NCBI GenBank assembly: GCA_007570915.1
Contig: RKSK01000124.1
Location: 1 to 14,911, forward strand
From: Cenarchaeum sp.
Lineage (GTDB): Archaea > Thermoproteota > Nitrososphaeria > Nitrososphaerales > Nitrosopumilaceae
Reading direction: 5' to 3'
Length of the DNA: 14,911 bases
Shown: positions 1 through 5,980 of the stretch, in pieces
Numbering within the stretch: the first letter of the stretch is position 1
How the letters are laid out: the number at the start of each line of letters is the position of its first letter
Notes under the pieces: generated by a model
The model's database searches: none
Told to the model about the DNA's origin: nothing
What the model saw: the letters and a program-made list of their open reading frames with translations, nothing else
Program-made: the position numbers and the translations under genes

Positions 1-2
1 TG

Positions 3-1283
3 TTCTACTACCAGCCCATACTCGACCGCGCGTGGGACAGCGTCCAGTTCATCAACGACGACGTCCCGTTCGGCTTTCACATACGCAACATACACTACCA
101 CGGCTCCAACGCGATGGTCCTGCTCGCCATACTCCACATGTACTACCAGTACTTCAGCGGGCGCTACAAGATACGCAACGAGCTCCTCTGGGTCACGGGC
201 GTCATACTCGGGACCGTCACGATACTCGAGGCGTTCACGGGCTATGACATCATATTCAGCGAGCGCGCCGAGCTCGCCATAAGCATAGCCGCGTCGCTGA
301 CCAACTCGATACCCGTCATAGGGCCGACCATACGCGAGTCGGCATTTGGCGCGGGGTTTTCGGACTTTGTCCTGCGCTTTTACGCGCAGCACGTCTTTAT
401 CCTGCCCGTCGTCATGCTGGGCCTCATGGCGGTCCACTTTCCGAGGTTTCTCGTCTTTGACGTGCCCATGGTCATGGCGATATCCGGCGCGATACTCATC
501 ACGGGAGGGGTCTTTCCAATCGACCTGGGCTTCAAGTTCGAGCCGACCGTGCCGCCGGGGATAACGGTTCCCGAGTGGTACCTGACGGCCCTCTATGCCT
601 TCCTGCGGACCCAGTACGACAAGTTTGTGACCGGCGTGCTCTGGCCGGGCCTGTTCATACTCACGCTCCTCATCGTGCCCTTCATAGACCGCTACAAAAA
701 GTTCTCGTGGAAGGACCGCCCCCTCATAACGGCCTTTGGCATCACGGGGATTGCGCAGATAATGGTCACGACCTACTGGGGCTTTTACATACCGGCGGAC
801 ACGTCAATCCCGCTCGTCGAGCGCCTCGTCATAGACCCGATATACCTCTACACCGTGATGATACTGCTCGTGCCGCTGGGCTTTGGGTTTAGCTACATGA
901 TGATCCACATGGCCCGCGAGGCCGAGCGCAAGGCAAAGCTCGCAAAGGAGGCCGGCCCGCGCCAGGTCGCCAGGATTGACCTCTCTGACAAGTGGGTGAA
1001 CTGGATCATCATCGCGCTGATCGCCTTCCAGGTCTTTCTCAACATCGCGGCGTACAACGCGGCCCTGGCCGGGATGAAGAACCTCTCGCTCTTTTGGGTG
1101 GGCCTCATACTCGTAGTCTTTGCGGCGTTCTTCCACGTGTACAGGTACGGCCTCGGCAAGGCAAAGAGGCTGCCCGTGCCGCCTCCGGGCGTCGGCGTGC
1201 GCGAGAGGCCAAAGGCGCTCGGGCCGGCCGAGCGGGAGCCCGGCCTGCCCGCGCCGGACGGCGGCGGGGGCGCGGGAGCCTAG
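3..1283 (+). CDS. Cytochrome b (b6 + subunit IV type), 5'-truncated by window edge
   Basis: Diheme membrane cytochrome of the bc/b6f-like quinol-oxidising complex, passing electrons from quinol to a Rieske protein and a copper carrier. The frame is open from base 3, so the N-terminus lies outside; 426 codons are visible. Helix B has two histidines 14 apart (NIHYH...ILHMY) and helix D two histidines 15 apart (QHVF...AVHF); the 15 spacing is the b6 pattern, while bc1 cytochromes have 14. The quinol-site PEWY motif follows near base 570, with subunit IV-like helices fused in the same chain. A basic linker (near 910-960) leads to two further hydrophobic helices (about 995-1150) and a Pro/Gly/Ala-rich tail that degenerates into low complexity. 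The cupredoxin gene downstream is its plausible electron acceptor. Stop is TAG. Family and role are secure; the exact complex subtype is inference. Confidence 0.95.
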   Translation, partial: FYYQPILDRAWDSVQFINDDVPFGFHIRNIHYHGSNAMVLLAILHMYYQYFSGRYKIRNELLWVTGVILGTVTILEAFTGYDIIFSERAELAISIAASLTNSIPVIGPTIRESAFGAGFSDFVLRFYAQHVFILPVVMLGLMAVHFPRFLVFDVPMVMAISGAILITGGVFPIDLGFKFEPTVPPGITVPEWYLTALYAFLRTQYDKFVTGVLWPGLFILTLLIVPFIDRYKKFSWKDRPLITAFGITGIAQIMVTTYWGFYIPADTSIPLVERLVIDPIYLYTVMILLVPLGFGFSYMMIHMAREAERKAKLAKEAGPRQVARIDLSDKWVNWIIIALIAFQVFLNIAAYNAALAGMKNLSLFWVGLILVVFAAFFHVYRYGLGKAKRLPVPPPGVGVRERPKALGPAEREPGLPAPDGGGGAGA

Positions 1284-1395
1284 CGCCGCATATCCCAAGT
1301 GCGGGGGCCTGGGGGCCGCCCGGGGCGGCGGCCTCTCCCCGGCGGCCGCGGCCGGGCGCCGGGATCGGCGAACGCCCCCGCCGCCCGCCGCCACC

Positions 1396-1402
1396 CTTAT
1401 AA
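1396..1402 (+). promoter_or_regulatory. TATA-like box for cupredoxin gene
   Basis: CTTATAA in an otherwise very GC-rich gap, centred about 30 bases before the TTG start at 1429. The spacing suits a leaderless archaeal transcript and is the main reason for choosing that TTG. Confidence 0.6.
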
Positions 1403-1428
1403 CGCGACGCGCAGCGCCCCGCGCGCGC

Positions 1429-1887
1429 TTGGCGTCGCCGCAGAACGCGTACGGGATTGGCGTGATAACCGTCATCGTCGCGCTCGCCGCCGGGGCCGTC
1501 TTTTACCAAGAGTTCTACCTCCCCGAGTCCTCGGCGAGGCCGTCAGTCGACGAGCACATACTCCACCCCACGGGCGCGACGGTGATCGACATGATACCCG
1601 GCTCGGCAAACCAGGAGCAGGCCGACAGCTTTGTGCCGAGGCTCGTCAACATACAGCTCGGCATTGACAACGACGTGACGTGGACAAACTCGGACGACGT
1701 GGCCCACACGGTGACGCCGGACGACCCGACCGAGGACTCGTACAGCGGCCCGTTTGGCTCCATCGGCGTCGTGAGGCCCGGCGAGGAGTACACGTTCCTC
1801 TTCACGGAGGCCCGCGAGATAGACTACCACTGCCACCCGCACCCGTGGATGAAGGGCAAGCTGATAATCACAAAGCAGCGCTTTTAG
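1429..1887 (+). CDS. Membrane-anchored type I copper protein (plastocyanin/amicyanin-like)
   Basis: Small blue-copper electron carrier, probably anchored on the outer face of the membrane and accepting electrons from the cytochrome b complex encoded just upstream. The 152-residue protein has one N-terminal hydrophobic helix (about 8-25), then a cupredoxin domain. The copper ligands are visible: His93 in DVAHTVTP, then Cys135, His138 and Met141 in YHCHPHPWMKG. The C-x2-H-x2-M loop is the short amicyanin-type spacing. No ATG or GTG fits before the membrane helix; TTG at 1429 lies about 30 bases after a TATA-like box, so a leaderless TTG start is chosen. Frame is open further upstream, but that part is Arg/Pro/Ala low complexity antisense to nothing recognisable and overlaps cytochrome b. 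The stop overlaps the stop of the convergent minus-strand gene. Thaumarchaea carry many such cupredoxins in place of cytochrome c. Confidence 0.9.
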   Translation: MASPQNAYGIGVITVIVALAAGAVFYQEFYLPESSARPSVDEHILHPTGATVIDMIPGSANQEQADSFVPRLVNIQLGIDNDVTWTNSDDVAHTVTPDDPTEDSYSGPFGSIGVVRPGEEYTFLFTEAREIDYHCHPHPWMKGKLIITKQRF

Positions 1888-2189
1888 GGCCTGGACTCAA
1901 AGGCCGTGTCGCTCTCTACCTCCTTGTGCTGCTCTATTATCGCGGCGCGCACGCGTATCTCGTGCGGGCCGGCGACGGGGGGCTCGACCCTGGCGGCAAA
2001 CTCGGCGGCCCCGCCCCGCACCTCGGCCCTGGGCACAAAGAGCCTCGACTTTGCGCCGCCGGCGGGCCTGCCGTTGCACGACTCGAACGAGACAAGCGAG
2101 TTTGACCCGGCGACCTGCGCGCTTATCGATATGCCGTCATAAGGCCCGCGCCGGCGCCGACGGCGGCAGCCCGGCGGCGGCGCCTCCAC
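1884..2189 (-). CDS. Hypothetical beta-rich small protein, uncertain start
   Basis: I do not recognise the family. The last ~85 residues read like a real protein: they use the ATA, AGG and TTT codons typical of neighbouring genes and have alternating hydrophobic stretches (ISISAQVAGSNSLVSFESC, HEIRVRAAIIEQH) suggesting a beta-sandwich. One cysteine is visible and there is no signal peptide or membrane helix. The start is unclear: there is no ATG in frame near the conserved-looking part. The best candidate is GTG at 2189, giving 101 residues, but its first ~17 residues are Pro/Arg-rich and overlap the decayed module gene in another frame. A TATA-like stretch (2211-2222) sits about 28 bases before that GTG, fitting a leaderless start. 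Alternatively the 5' end is broken or frameshifted. It converges on the cupredoxin gene with overlapping stop codons. Confidence 0.55.
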   Translation of the reverse strand: MEAPPPGCRRRRRRGPYDGISISAQVAGSNSLVSFESCNGRPAGGAKSRLFVPRAEVRGGAAEFAARVEPPVAGPHEIRVRAAIIEQHKEVESDTAFESRP

Positions 2190-2446
2190 GACGACTCGCG
2201 AAACCGCCCCATTACCTTTATGCCCGCGGCGGGCATCGCCCCCTCGAGCCCCTGCCGCGCCTGGCAGGGCGCCAAGCCGCAGGGCGCGCCCGAGCCTATT
2301 ACGCTTGCTTTTGCGTTTCCCGCGATCTTGTGGTGGCCAACAACCAGCCTGGCCAGAAACTCCCCCTCGAGGGCCCCCGCCGCGCCTGCAAAGTAGGCGC
2401 CTGCAAAACGCACTATCGCGATGGGCGCCGGGAAGGCCACGCGCCC
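2123..2446 (-). pseudogene. Decayed copy of module gene B (paralogue of 3365-3736)
   Basis: Read on the minus strand, this aligns along nearly its whole length with the plus-strand gene at 3365-3736. Matching pieces include LEGEFLARL versus LEREFLTKL, GHHKIAGNAKASVI versus GEHRRVGGARACII, and a shared ...RF..SWW/SSW. segment. Roughly 35-40 % of residues match by eye. The ATG of the intact gene is not preserved (its TGATGG junction has become GC-rich), and the C-terminal membrane helix of the intact protein is reduced to an Arg/Ala/Gly stretch ending early at TAA. The frame is still open, but in DNA this GC-rich an open frame means little. Read as a non-functional relic, the downstream half of an inverted two-gene duplication. 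Confidence 0.75.
2211..2222 (-). promoter_or_regulatory. Possible TATA-like box for the minus-strand hypothetical gene
   Basis: Minus-strand CATAAAGGTAAT, one of few AT-rich patches here, about 28 bases before GTG at 2189. It lies inside the decayed module gene B, where the intact copy has CATACGGATGCT, so it may be chance or a promoter recruited from dead coding sequence. Confidence 0.3.
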
Positions 2447-2688
2447 CGCCCATGGCACTTTATCCTTGCGTGTATGTCAAGGGCGCCCCTGCCGGCCAGC
2501 CTGTTGAGCCCCCTCGTGCGCCGCAGCGCGCCGTCCACGCCGCCAAGGCTCCTCCCTCCGGCGTGGCCGTGCGCGGCAGCGGGCCCGGCATCGGGCGCCT
2601 TGCAGCCGCGCATGGGGGCCTTGAGGCGCGCGCAGGACTCCTTGCCGTTCTCGTCGCCGCAGGGCGCGCGGAACCGCGCCCTGACCAT
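2413..2688 (-). pseudogene. Decayed copy of module gene A (paralogue of 3123-3365)
   Basis: The minus-strand ATG at 2688 opens 91 codons that match the intact plus-strand gene without gaps over 79 positions, with 43 identical residues by eye (for example DENGKESCARLKA versus DENDKEACARLKA, and LAGRGALDIHARIK versus LAGRDAVDISVRIK). The substitutions are mostly at first and second codon positions and replace W, L, D, E and Y with R, P, G and H/C, which is not what selection on a protein allows. The original TGA stop has mutated to CGG, giving a short run-on. A damaged copy of the promoter remains upstream (2711-2718). Called a relic despite the open frame; a fast-evolving functional paralogue is the alternative. 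Confidence 0.78.
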
Positions 2689-3088
2689 GGTGGCGCGGGC
2701 GCCTCGACGGGGCATATCGGCCTTGGGCTGCCCGGGCCAGGGCGCCGACGGCGTCGCCGCGATCGCCGAGGGCGCGGCGTCCGGCGGGAGAGCGGGCGCG
2801 TGCGCCGCGCCGCCGCCGGGCACATCGTCGGGGCGCCCGGGGGGCTCCCGGCGCCCACGCCCTGGCGCACGGGCCGGGCCCCGCGGCCCACGAGGTTGCC
2901 AGGAAGGCCACCACCCACGGCGCGGGGCGCCCATGGCCCCCCTCCCGCGGCGCGCCGGCGGCGCGCTTGCGCCGCGGCCCCTTCCGTTCTCCACGGCGCG
3001 GCTCGAATCCTGGCAGGCTTGGGAAATTTCTGCCACGCGCACCAAAATACGTGCCCGGCCACACGGAACCCTCGGAGCCCGCCCAACG
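2689..3088. other. Gene-free, extremely GC-rich stretch
   Basis: Between the two module copies. Line 2821 has only 8 A/T in 60 bases. All six frames stay open for long distances, but the translations are Ala/Arg/Pro/Gly low complexity with no recognisable domain, and no promoter-spaced start exists apart from the two module promoters at the ends. A slightly less GC-rich part at 2990-3060 gives no protein I can recognise. No repeat array, tRNA or insertion sequence seen. Confidence 0.6.
2711..2718 (-). promoter_or_regulatory. Eroded TATA box of decayed module copy
   Basis: Minus strand GATATGCC followed by CCCGTC, aligning with TAATATG and CCCCGTC before the intact module gene A. Distance to the ATG (about 27) is near that of the intact copy (30). 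The duplication therefore included the promoter. Confidence 0.5.
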
Positions 3089-3096
3089 CTAATATG
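3089..3096 (+). promoter_or_regulatory. TATA-like box for intact two-gene module
   Basis: CTAATATG centred about 30 bases before the ATG at 3123; fits leaderless initiation. Degenerate versions occur in front of both relic copies at matching positions. Confidence 0.6.
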
Positions 3097-3122
3097 TGCC
3101 CCGTCCCCGCCGCGGCGGCGAG

Positions 3123-3365
3123 ATGGTCAAGGCGTGGTTCCTAGTGCTCTGCCGCGACGAGAACGACAAGGAGGCCTGCGCGCGCCTCAAGGCCCTCATG
3201 CACGACTGCAAGGTGTCCGACGCCAAGCCAACGGCCGCCTACAACCACGTCGGCGAGCGCCGCTTTGACAGCGTGAACGACGCGCTGCGGCGCATGGACG
3301 AGCTCAACGAGCTGGCCGGCAGGGACGCCGTCGACATATCCGTGAGGATAAAGTACCATGAGTGA
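3123..3365 (+). CDS. Module gene A: 80-residue hypothetical soluble protein
   Basis: Not recognised. The 80-residue protein is soluble, charged, and looks alpha/beta: a hydrophobic first strand (VKAWFLVLC), an acidic/basic helix (DENDKEACARLKALMHDC), a second helix (SVNDALRRMDELNELAG) and a final strand (AVDISVRIKYH). Three cysteines are present (C10, C19, C29), without a paired CxxC. The ATG at 3123 is chosen over an upstream in-frame GTG (3096) because the latter lies inside the TATA box and adds only Pro/Arg residues; homology to the relic copies also begins at this ATG. Its TGA overlaps the ATG of the next gene (TGATG), so the two are probably translated as a pair. It is the best-preserved of three copies in this window. 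Codon use matches neighbouring core genes, so it looks resident and functional. Confidence 0.75.
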   Translation: MVKAWFLVLCRDENDKEACARLKALMHDCKVSDAKPTAAYNHVGERRFDSVNDALRRMDELNELAGRDAVDISVRIKYHE

Positions 3366-3736
3366 TGGAAATGACCCGGCTGGTGTCCATCGTTGTCGTC
3401 TATCCTGCGGACGCTGACTTTGGGGGCCTGCTTGACACCCTTGAGAGGGAGTTTCTGACCAAGCTTGAGCTCGGCGAGCACAGGCGGGTGGGCGGCGCGA
3501 GGGCGTGCATTATAGATGTGCGCGTGCCCGGCGGCTTTGCGCTATACGTGGTACAGCGCAGACTCGAGGACGCGTTGCCCACCGTGGCCATACGGATGCT
3601 AGAACGGTTTCCCGGGTCGTGGTGGGCGCGACATCGCTGGGGGATCGCCATCGGGATCGGCGTGGGGCTCGCCGTGGCGCTCATAGTCGAGCTGCTGCGC
3701 CCGCTGGCCGCGCGGCTGCGCGAGCTGCTCGGCTAG
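3365..3736 (+). CDS. Module gene B: 123-residue hypothetical tail-anchored membrane protein
   Basis: Not recognised. After an N-terminal hydrophobic strand (LVSIVVVYPAD) comes a globular alpha/beta part (about 1-85) with helix TLEREFLTKLELG and strands RACIIDVRV and FALYVV. It then has one strongly hydrophobic segment, residues 92-111 (WGIAIGIGVGLAVALIVELL), and a short basic tail (RPLAARLRELLG). This is the layout of a C-tail-anchored protein with a cytoplasmic head. The ATG at 3365 shares one base with the stop of gene A. An in-frame GTG three bases earlier and an ATG two codons later are alternatives. The arrangement suggests gene A's soluble product works with, or is brought to the membrane by, this protein; that is inference. 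The decayed minus-strand copy has lost the membrane segment. Confidence 0.72.
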   Translation: MEMTRLVSIVVVYPADADFGGLLDTLEREFLTKLELGEHRRVGGARACIIDVRVPGGFALYVVQRRLEDALPTVAIRMLERFPGSWWARHRWGIAIGIGVGLAVALIVELLRPLAARLRELLG

Positions 3737-3760
3737 CCCGAAGCCCCCTTGCAGCCGGCC

Positions 3761-3930
3761 GCCCGCGCAACGCTAGCGTGCGCACCCCGCGCCCGCCGCG
3801 GCGGCGCGGTGGCCAAGGCGTTGCCCCCCGCGCCCCACCGCGACGAGGGCGGCAGGGGGCCTGCGCGCGCACCCCCGCGTTTGGAAAGCTCAGGCAGGGG
3901 GCCTGCGCGCGGCCGGCAAGGTCGGCCTTT
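3761..3930 (+). pseudogene. Third, heavily eroded copy of module gene A with its promoter
   Basis: From 3761 the DNA repeats the region in front of and inside intact gene A. Upstream it shares CAACGCTA and a CCGCCGCGGCGGCG run. It then reads GTG GCC AAG GCG where the intact gene has ATG GTC AAG GCG, keeps CGC GAC GAG in register, and shares GGCCTGCGCGCGC after a one-base deletion. The TATA box has become CTAGCGTG. After about 3870 similarity fades, with only scraps such as GCAAGGT. No convincing trace of gene B follows. The right boundary is approximate. It lies directly downstream of the intact module, in the same orientation. Confidence 0.65.
3851..3911 (+). repeat. Short direct repeat pair inside the eroded copy
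   Basis: A 19-base word (GGCAGGGGGCCTGCGCGCG) occurs at 3851-3869 and again at 3893-3911, 42 bases apart. It contains the best-preserved word of the relic gene and looks like a small local tandem duplication that arose after the copy decayed. Confidence 0.6.
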
Positions 3931-4290
3931 TCGTCGGCCCGGCGCGCCCCTGCTTCCCGCCACGCGCATGGCAGGCTGCGCCGGCACTGCCTGCGCCATA
4001 GGCGGCTCGCGGAGATTCCCTGGCCGTCCTGCCCGCGCCGCGCACGGGCGCGCGGCGCGCCCCGTGGAAAGCGTGCCGGCAGGCCTGTTTTGCCGCCCGG
4101 CGCCCCCCGCCGGGATGGCCGGCGGCGTCGCCGGCGGGCCCGGGCGCCAAGGGCGCCGCCGCCTGTGGGGCGCCCCGCGGGGGGCGGGCCGACCGGCAGG
4201 GCCGCCCGGCCGGCCCCGGCCGCGCAGGCCCCCGAGCCCACGGGGGAGGCGCGCGCGGGGGCCGCCCGGCCGCGCGCGCGACGCGGCCGC
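3931..4290. other. Gene-free, extremely GC-rich stretch
   Basis: Between the third relic copy and the aIF1A promoter. Line 4201 has only 4 A/T in 60 bases. Long open frames exist on both strands but give only Ala/Arg/Pro/Gly low complexity. Many short GC palindromes (for example around 4126-4140) occur, none followed by a T run. I see no gene or RNA here. Confidence 0.6.
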
Positions 4291-4298
4291 CCACACAG

Positions 4299-4310
4299 AT
4301 ATATACAAAA
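4299..4310 (+). promoter_or_regulatory. TATA box of the aIF1A operon
   Basis: ATATATACAAAA, the clearest TATA box on the plus strand, centred about 26 bases before ATG 4330. It implies a leaderless message for the four-gene operon. Confidence 0.75.
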
Positions 4311-4329
4311 TCCCGGCGCCCCCCGCCCA

Positions 4330-4641
4330 ATGGGCAAGCGAAAGGTCCTAAACGAGAGCGCGCTGCGCGAGGTTCGCCTGCCGCAGGAGGGCGAGCTCCT
4401 CGGGCGCGTCATAAAGATGCTCGGCAGCGACCAGGTCCTCGTCAAGTGCATGGACGGGATCACCAGGCGCGGGCGCATACGCGGCAAGCTAAAGCGCCGC
4501 ATATGGATACGCGACAACGACATTGTCATTATCGCCCCTTGGGACTTTAAGGAGTCCGAGCGCGGCGACATTGTCTGGAGGTTTACCCTCCCGCAGGTGG
4601 ACGGCCTCAAGGACGGCGGCCACCTGCCTAGGGACTTTTGA
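4330..4641 (+). CDS. eif1A: Translation initiation factor aIF1A
   Basis: Archaeal homologue of eIF1A/IF1; binds the A site of the small ribosomal subunit and supports initiator tRNA placement and start-site scanning. The 103-residue product has the expected size. It is an OB-fold: a basic N-terminus (MGKRKVLNE), GELLGRVIKMLGSDQVLVKC, the signature CMDGITRRGRIRGKLKRRIW, then IRDNDIVIIAPWDF. The archaeal basic tail is short and ends GGHLPRDF. The ATG follows the TATA box at leaderless distance. Its TGA overlaps the TTG start of the RIO kinase gene (TTGA), starting an operon found widely in archaea: aIF1A, RIO1, KH protein, with topoisomerase VI genes. Confidence 0.95.
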   Translation: MGKRKVLNESALREVRLPQEGELLGRVIKMLGSDQVLVKCMDGITRRGRIRGKLKRRIWIRDNDIVIIAPWDFKESERGDIVWRFTLPQVDGLKDGGHLPRDF

Positions 4642-5420
4642 GCCAGCTCGACGCGGCCGTCGACGCGCTCGAGGGCCGCCTCGAGGCCCCGCTGGGCAGG
4701 CGCCGCGGGCCGCGCGGCGAGGGCCCCTTCAAGGGGAAAAAGGTCGTCGGCGAGGTCTTTGACCGCGTCACTGTCCACGCGATACACTCGATGATCCGCG
4801 AGGGCACGCTCGCCGGCGTCAACGGCGCGGTGAGCGCGGGCAAGGAGTCCGTCGTGTTCTGGGCAAGCGGGTCGCGCGGCGAGGACATTGCGCTCAAGGT
4901 CTACCTTGTCGCCACGGCGGGGTTTCGCCGCCGCGCGGCGTACATGGAGGGGGACCCTCGCTTTGGGCGCGTGCGCGGCGGCACGCGGCCCATGGTCCAC
5001 GCGTGGGCGCAAAAGGAGTTCAAGAACCTCTGGAGGGCCCGCTCGCGCGGCGTGCGCGTGCCGCGGCCAGTCGCCGTGAGCAAGAACGTCCTGGCCATGG
5101 AGTTTGTCGGCGAGGGGGGCGTGCCGGCCCGCACGCTCAGCGCCGTGCGCGCCGGCCGCGCCGAGTACGAGGGGGCCATGGCCATACTCGAGGCCCTCTG
5201 GCGCGACGCTGCCCTCGTCCACGGCGACCTCTCGGGGTACAACCTCTTCCTGGCCGCCGGCGGCGTCATGGCCTTTGACCTCGGCTCGGCCGTCGACACG
5301 CGCCACCCGCGGGCCATCGAGTTCCTCAAGAGGGACATTGGCAACGTGACGGGCCACTTTGTGAGGCACGGCCTCGAGGTCGAGAACCCGGCAGACGTGC
5401 TTGCGAGGGTGACGCGATGA
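4638..5420 (+). CDS. rio1: RIO1-type serine protein kinase/ATPase
   Basis: Atypical kinase/ATPase that acts in late maturation of the small ribosomal subunit. The 260-residue product has the RIO elements in order: N-terminal winged-helix-like part (FDRVTVHAIHSMIREGTLAGVNG), a modified P-loop GAVSAGKES (63-71), the ATP-contacting lysine K87 in ALKVYL, the family motif YMEGDPRF (102-109), WAQKEFKNL, a hinge near LAMEFVGEGG, catalytic loop HGDLSGYNLF with D197 and N202, and the metal aspartate D214 in FDLGSAV followed by HPRAIEFLKRDIGNV. The start is TTG 4638, overlapping the aIF1A stop; no later start keeps the N-terminal domain. The end overlaps the KH gene (ATGA). RIO1 rather than RIO2 is judged from P-loop context and operon. 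Confidence 0.93.
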   Translation: MSQLDAAVDALEGRLEAPLGRRRGPRGEGPFKGKKVVGEVFDRVTVHAIHSMIREGTLAGVNGAVSAGKESVVFWASGSRGEDIALKVYLVATAGFRRRAAYMEGDPRFGRVRGGTRPMVHAWAQKEFKNLWRARSRGVRVPRPVAVSKNVLAMEFVGEGGVPARTLSAVRAGRAEYEGAMAILEALWRDAALVHGDLSGYNLFLAAGGVMAFDLGSAVDTRHPRAIEFLKRDIGNVTGHFVRHGLEVENPADVLARVTR

Positions 5421-5980
5421 GCTTTGAGAGGAGGGTGAGGGTGCCGGCGGCGAGGATTGGCTCGCTGGTGGGCCGCGCGGGGAGCGCAAAGCTGCAGATA
5501 GAGTCGGCGTGCGGCGTGAGCGTCGAGGTCGACTCGGCGTCCGGCGAGGTCGTCGTGCGCGGCGACCTGGCCGACGCGGGGTCCGACCCGTTTAGGGCAT
5601 CAGAGATAGTCTCGGCAGTCGGGAGGGGCTTCTCGCCGGAGGCGGCCATGTCGATATCCGGCGAGAGCGCGCTGCACATCATCGACCTCAGGGACGTCGC
5701 CGGCAAGTCGCGCTCGCAGATCGAGAGGGTCAAGGGCAGGATAATCGGCGAGCGCGGCAGGGCGCGCAGGAACATGGAGGAGCTAAGCGGCACGAGGATA
5801 TGCGTCTATGGCCGCACGGTCTCCGTCATTGGCCCCCCCGAGTCCGTCAGGGTCGCCCTCGACGCGATCGGGTCGCTGTGCGCCGGCAGCATGCACGCCT
5901 CGGTGTATCGCAGGCTAGAGGCCGCGCGGAGGAGGCAGAGGGCAGAGAGGGCGCTCCTCTGGGAGGGCCAGCATGTCTAG
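5417..5980 (+). CDS. KH-domain RNA-binding protein (Dim2/Pno1-like)
   Basis: Archaeal relative of eukaryotic Dim2/Pno1, which binds near the 3' end of small-subunit rRNA during ribosome maturation. The 187-residue product has two KH domains: the first with the GxxG loop GRAG at 19-22 (IGSLVGRAGSAKLQIE), the second with GERG at 111-114 (GRIIGERGRARRNMEELSG), then GTRICVYGRTVSVIG and a basic C-terminal helix (YRRLEAARRRQRAERALLW). ATG 5417 overlaps the rio1 stop by 4 bases; its own end overlaps top6B by 8 bases. Neighbours are translation and ribosome-assembly genes, which supports the role. Confidence 0.9.
   Translation: MSFERRVRVPAARIGSLVGRAGSAKLQIESACGVSVEVDSASGEVVVRGDLADAGSDPFRASEIVSAVGRGFSPEAAMSISGESALHIIDLRDVAGKSRSQIERVKGRIIGERGRARRNMEELSGTRICVYGRTVSVIGPPESVRVALDAIGSLCAGSMHASVYRRLEAARRRQRAERALLWEGQHV

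Noticed and set aside
1120..1428. Upstream extension of the cupredoxin frame into cytochrome b
   Set aside because: Arg/Pro/Ala stretch without domain; the TATA box at 1396 and the membrane helix place the start at TTG 1429.
1906..2142. Plus-strand 78-codon ORF
   Set aside because: Exact antisense of the minus-strand hypothetical gene, whose codon use is the natural one.
2689..3045. N-terminal extension of the minus-strand module gene A frame
   Set aside because: Low-complexity residues upstream of the ATG that aligns with the intact gene; the eroded promoter lies inside it.
2123..3930. Insertion sequence or integrated element as cause of the duplications
   Set aside because: No transposase, integrase, terminal inverted repeats or target-site duplication could be found.
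4120..4160. GC palindromes resembling terminator hairpins
   Set aside because: No T run follows and similar palindromes occur throughout the GC-rich gaps, so they follow from composition.
3681..5489. 602-codon open frame on the minus strand
   Set aside because: Antisense to aIF1A and rio1; translation is Ala/Arg/Pro low complexity. Long open frames are expected in DNA this GC-rich.
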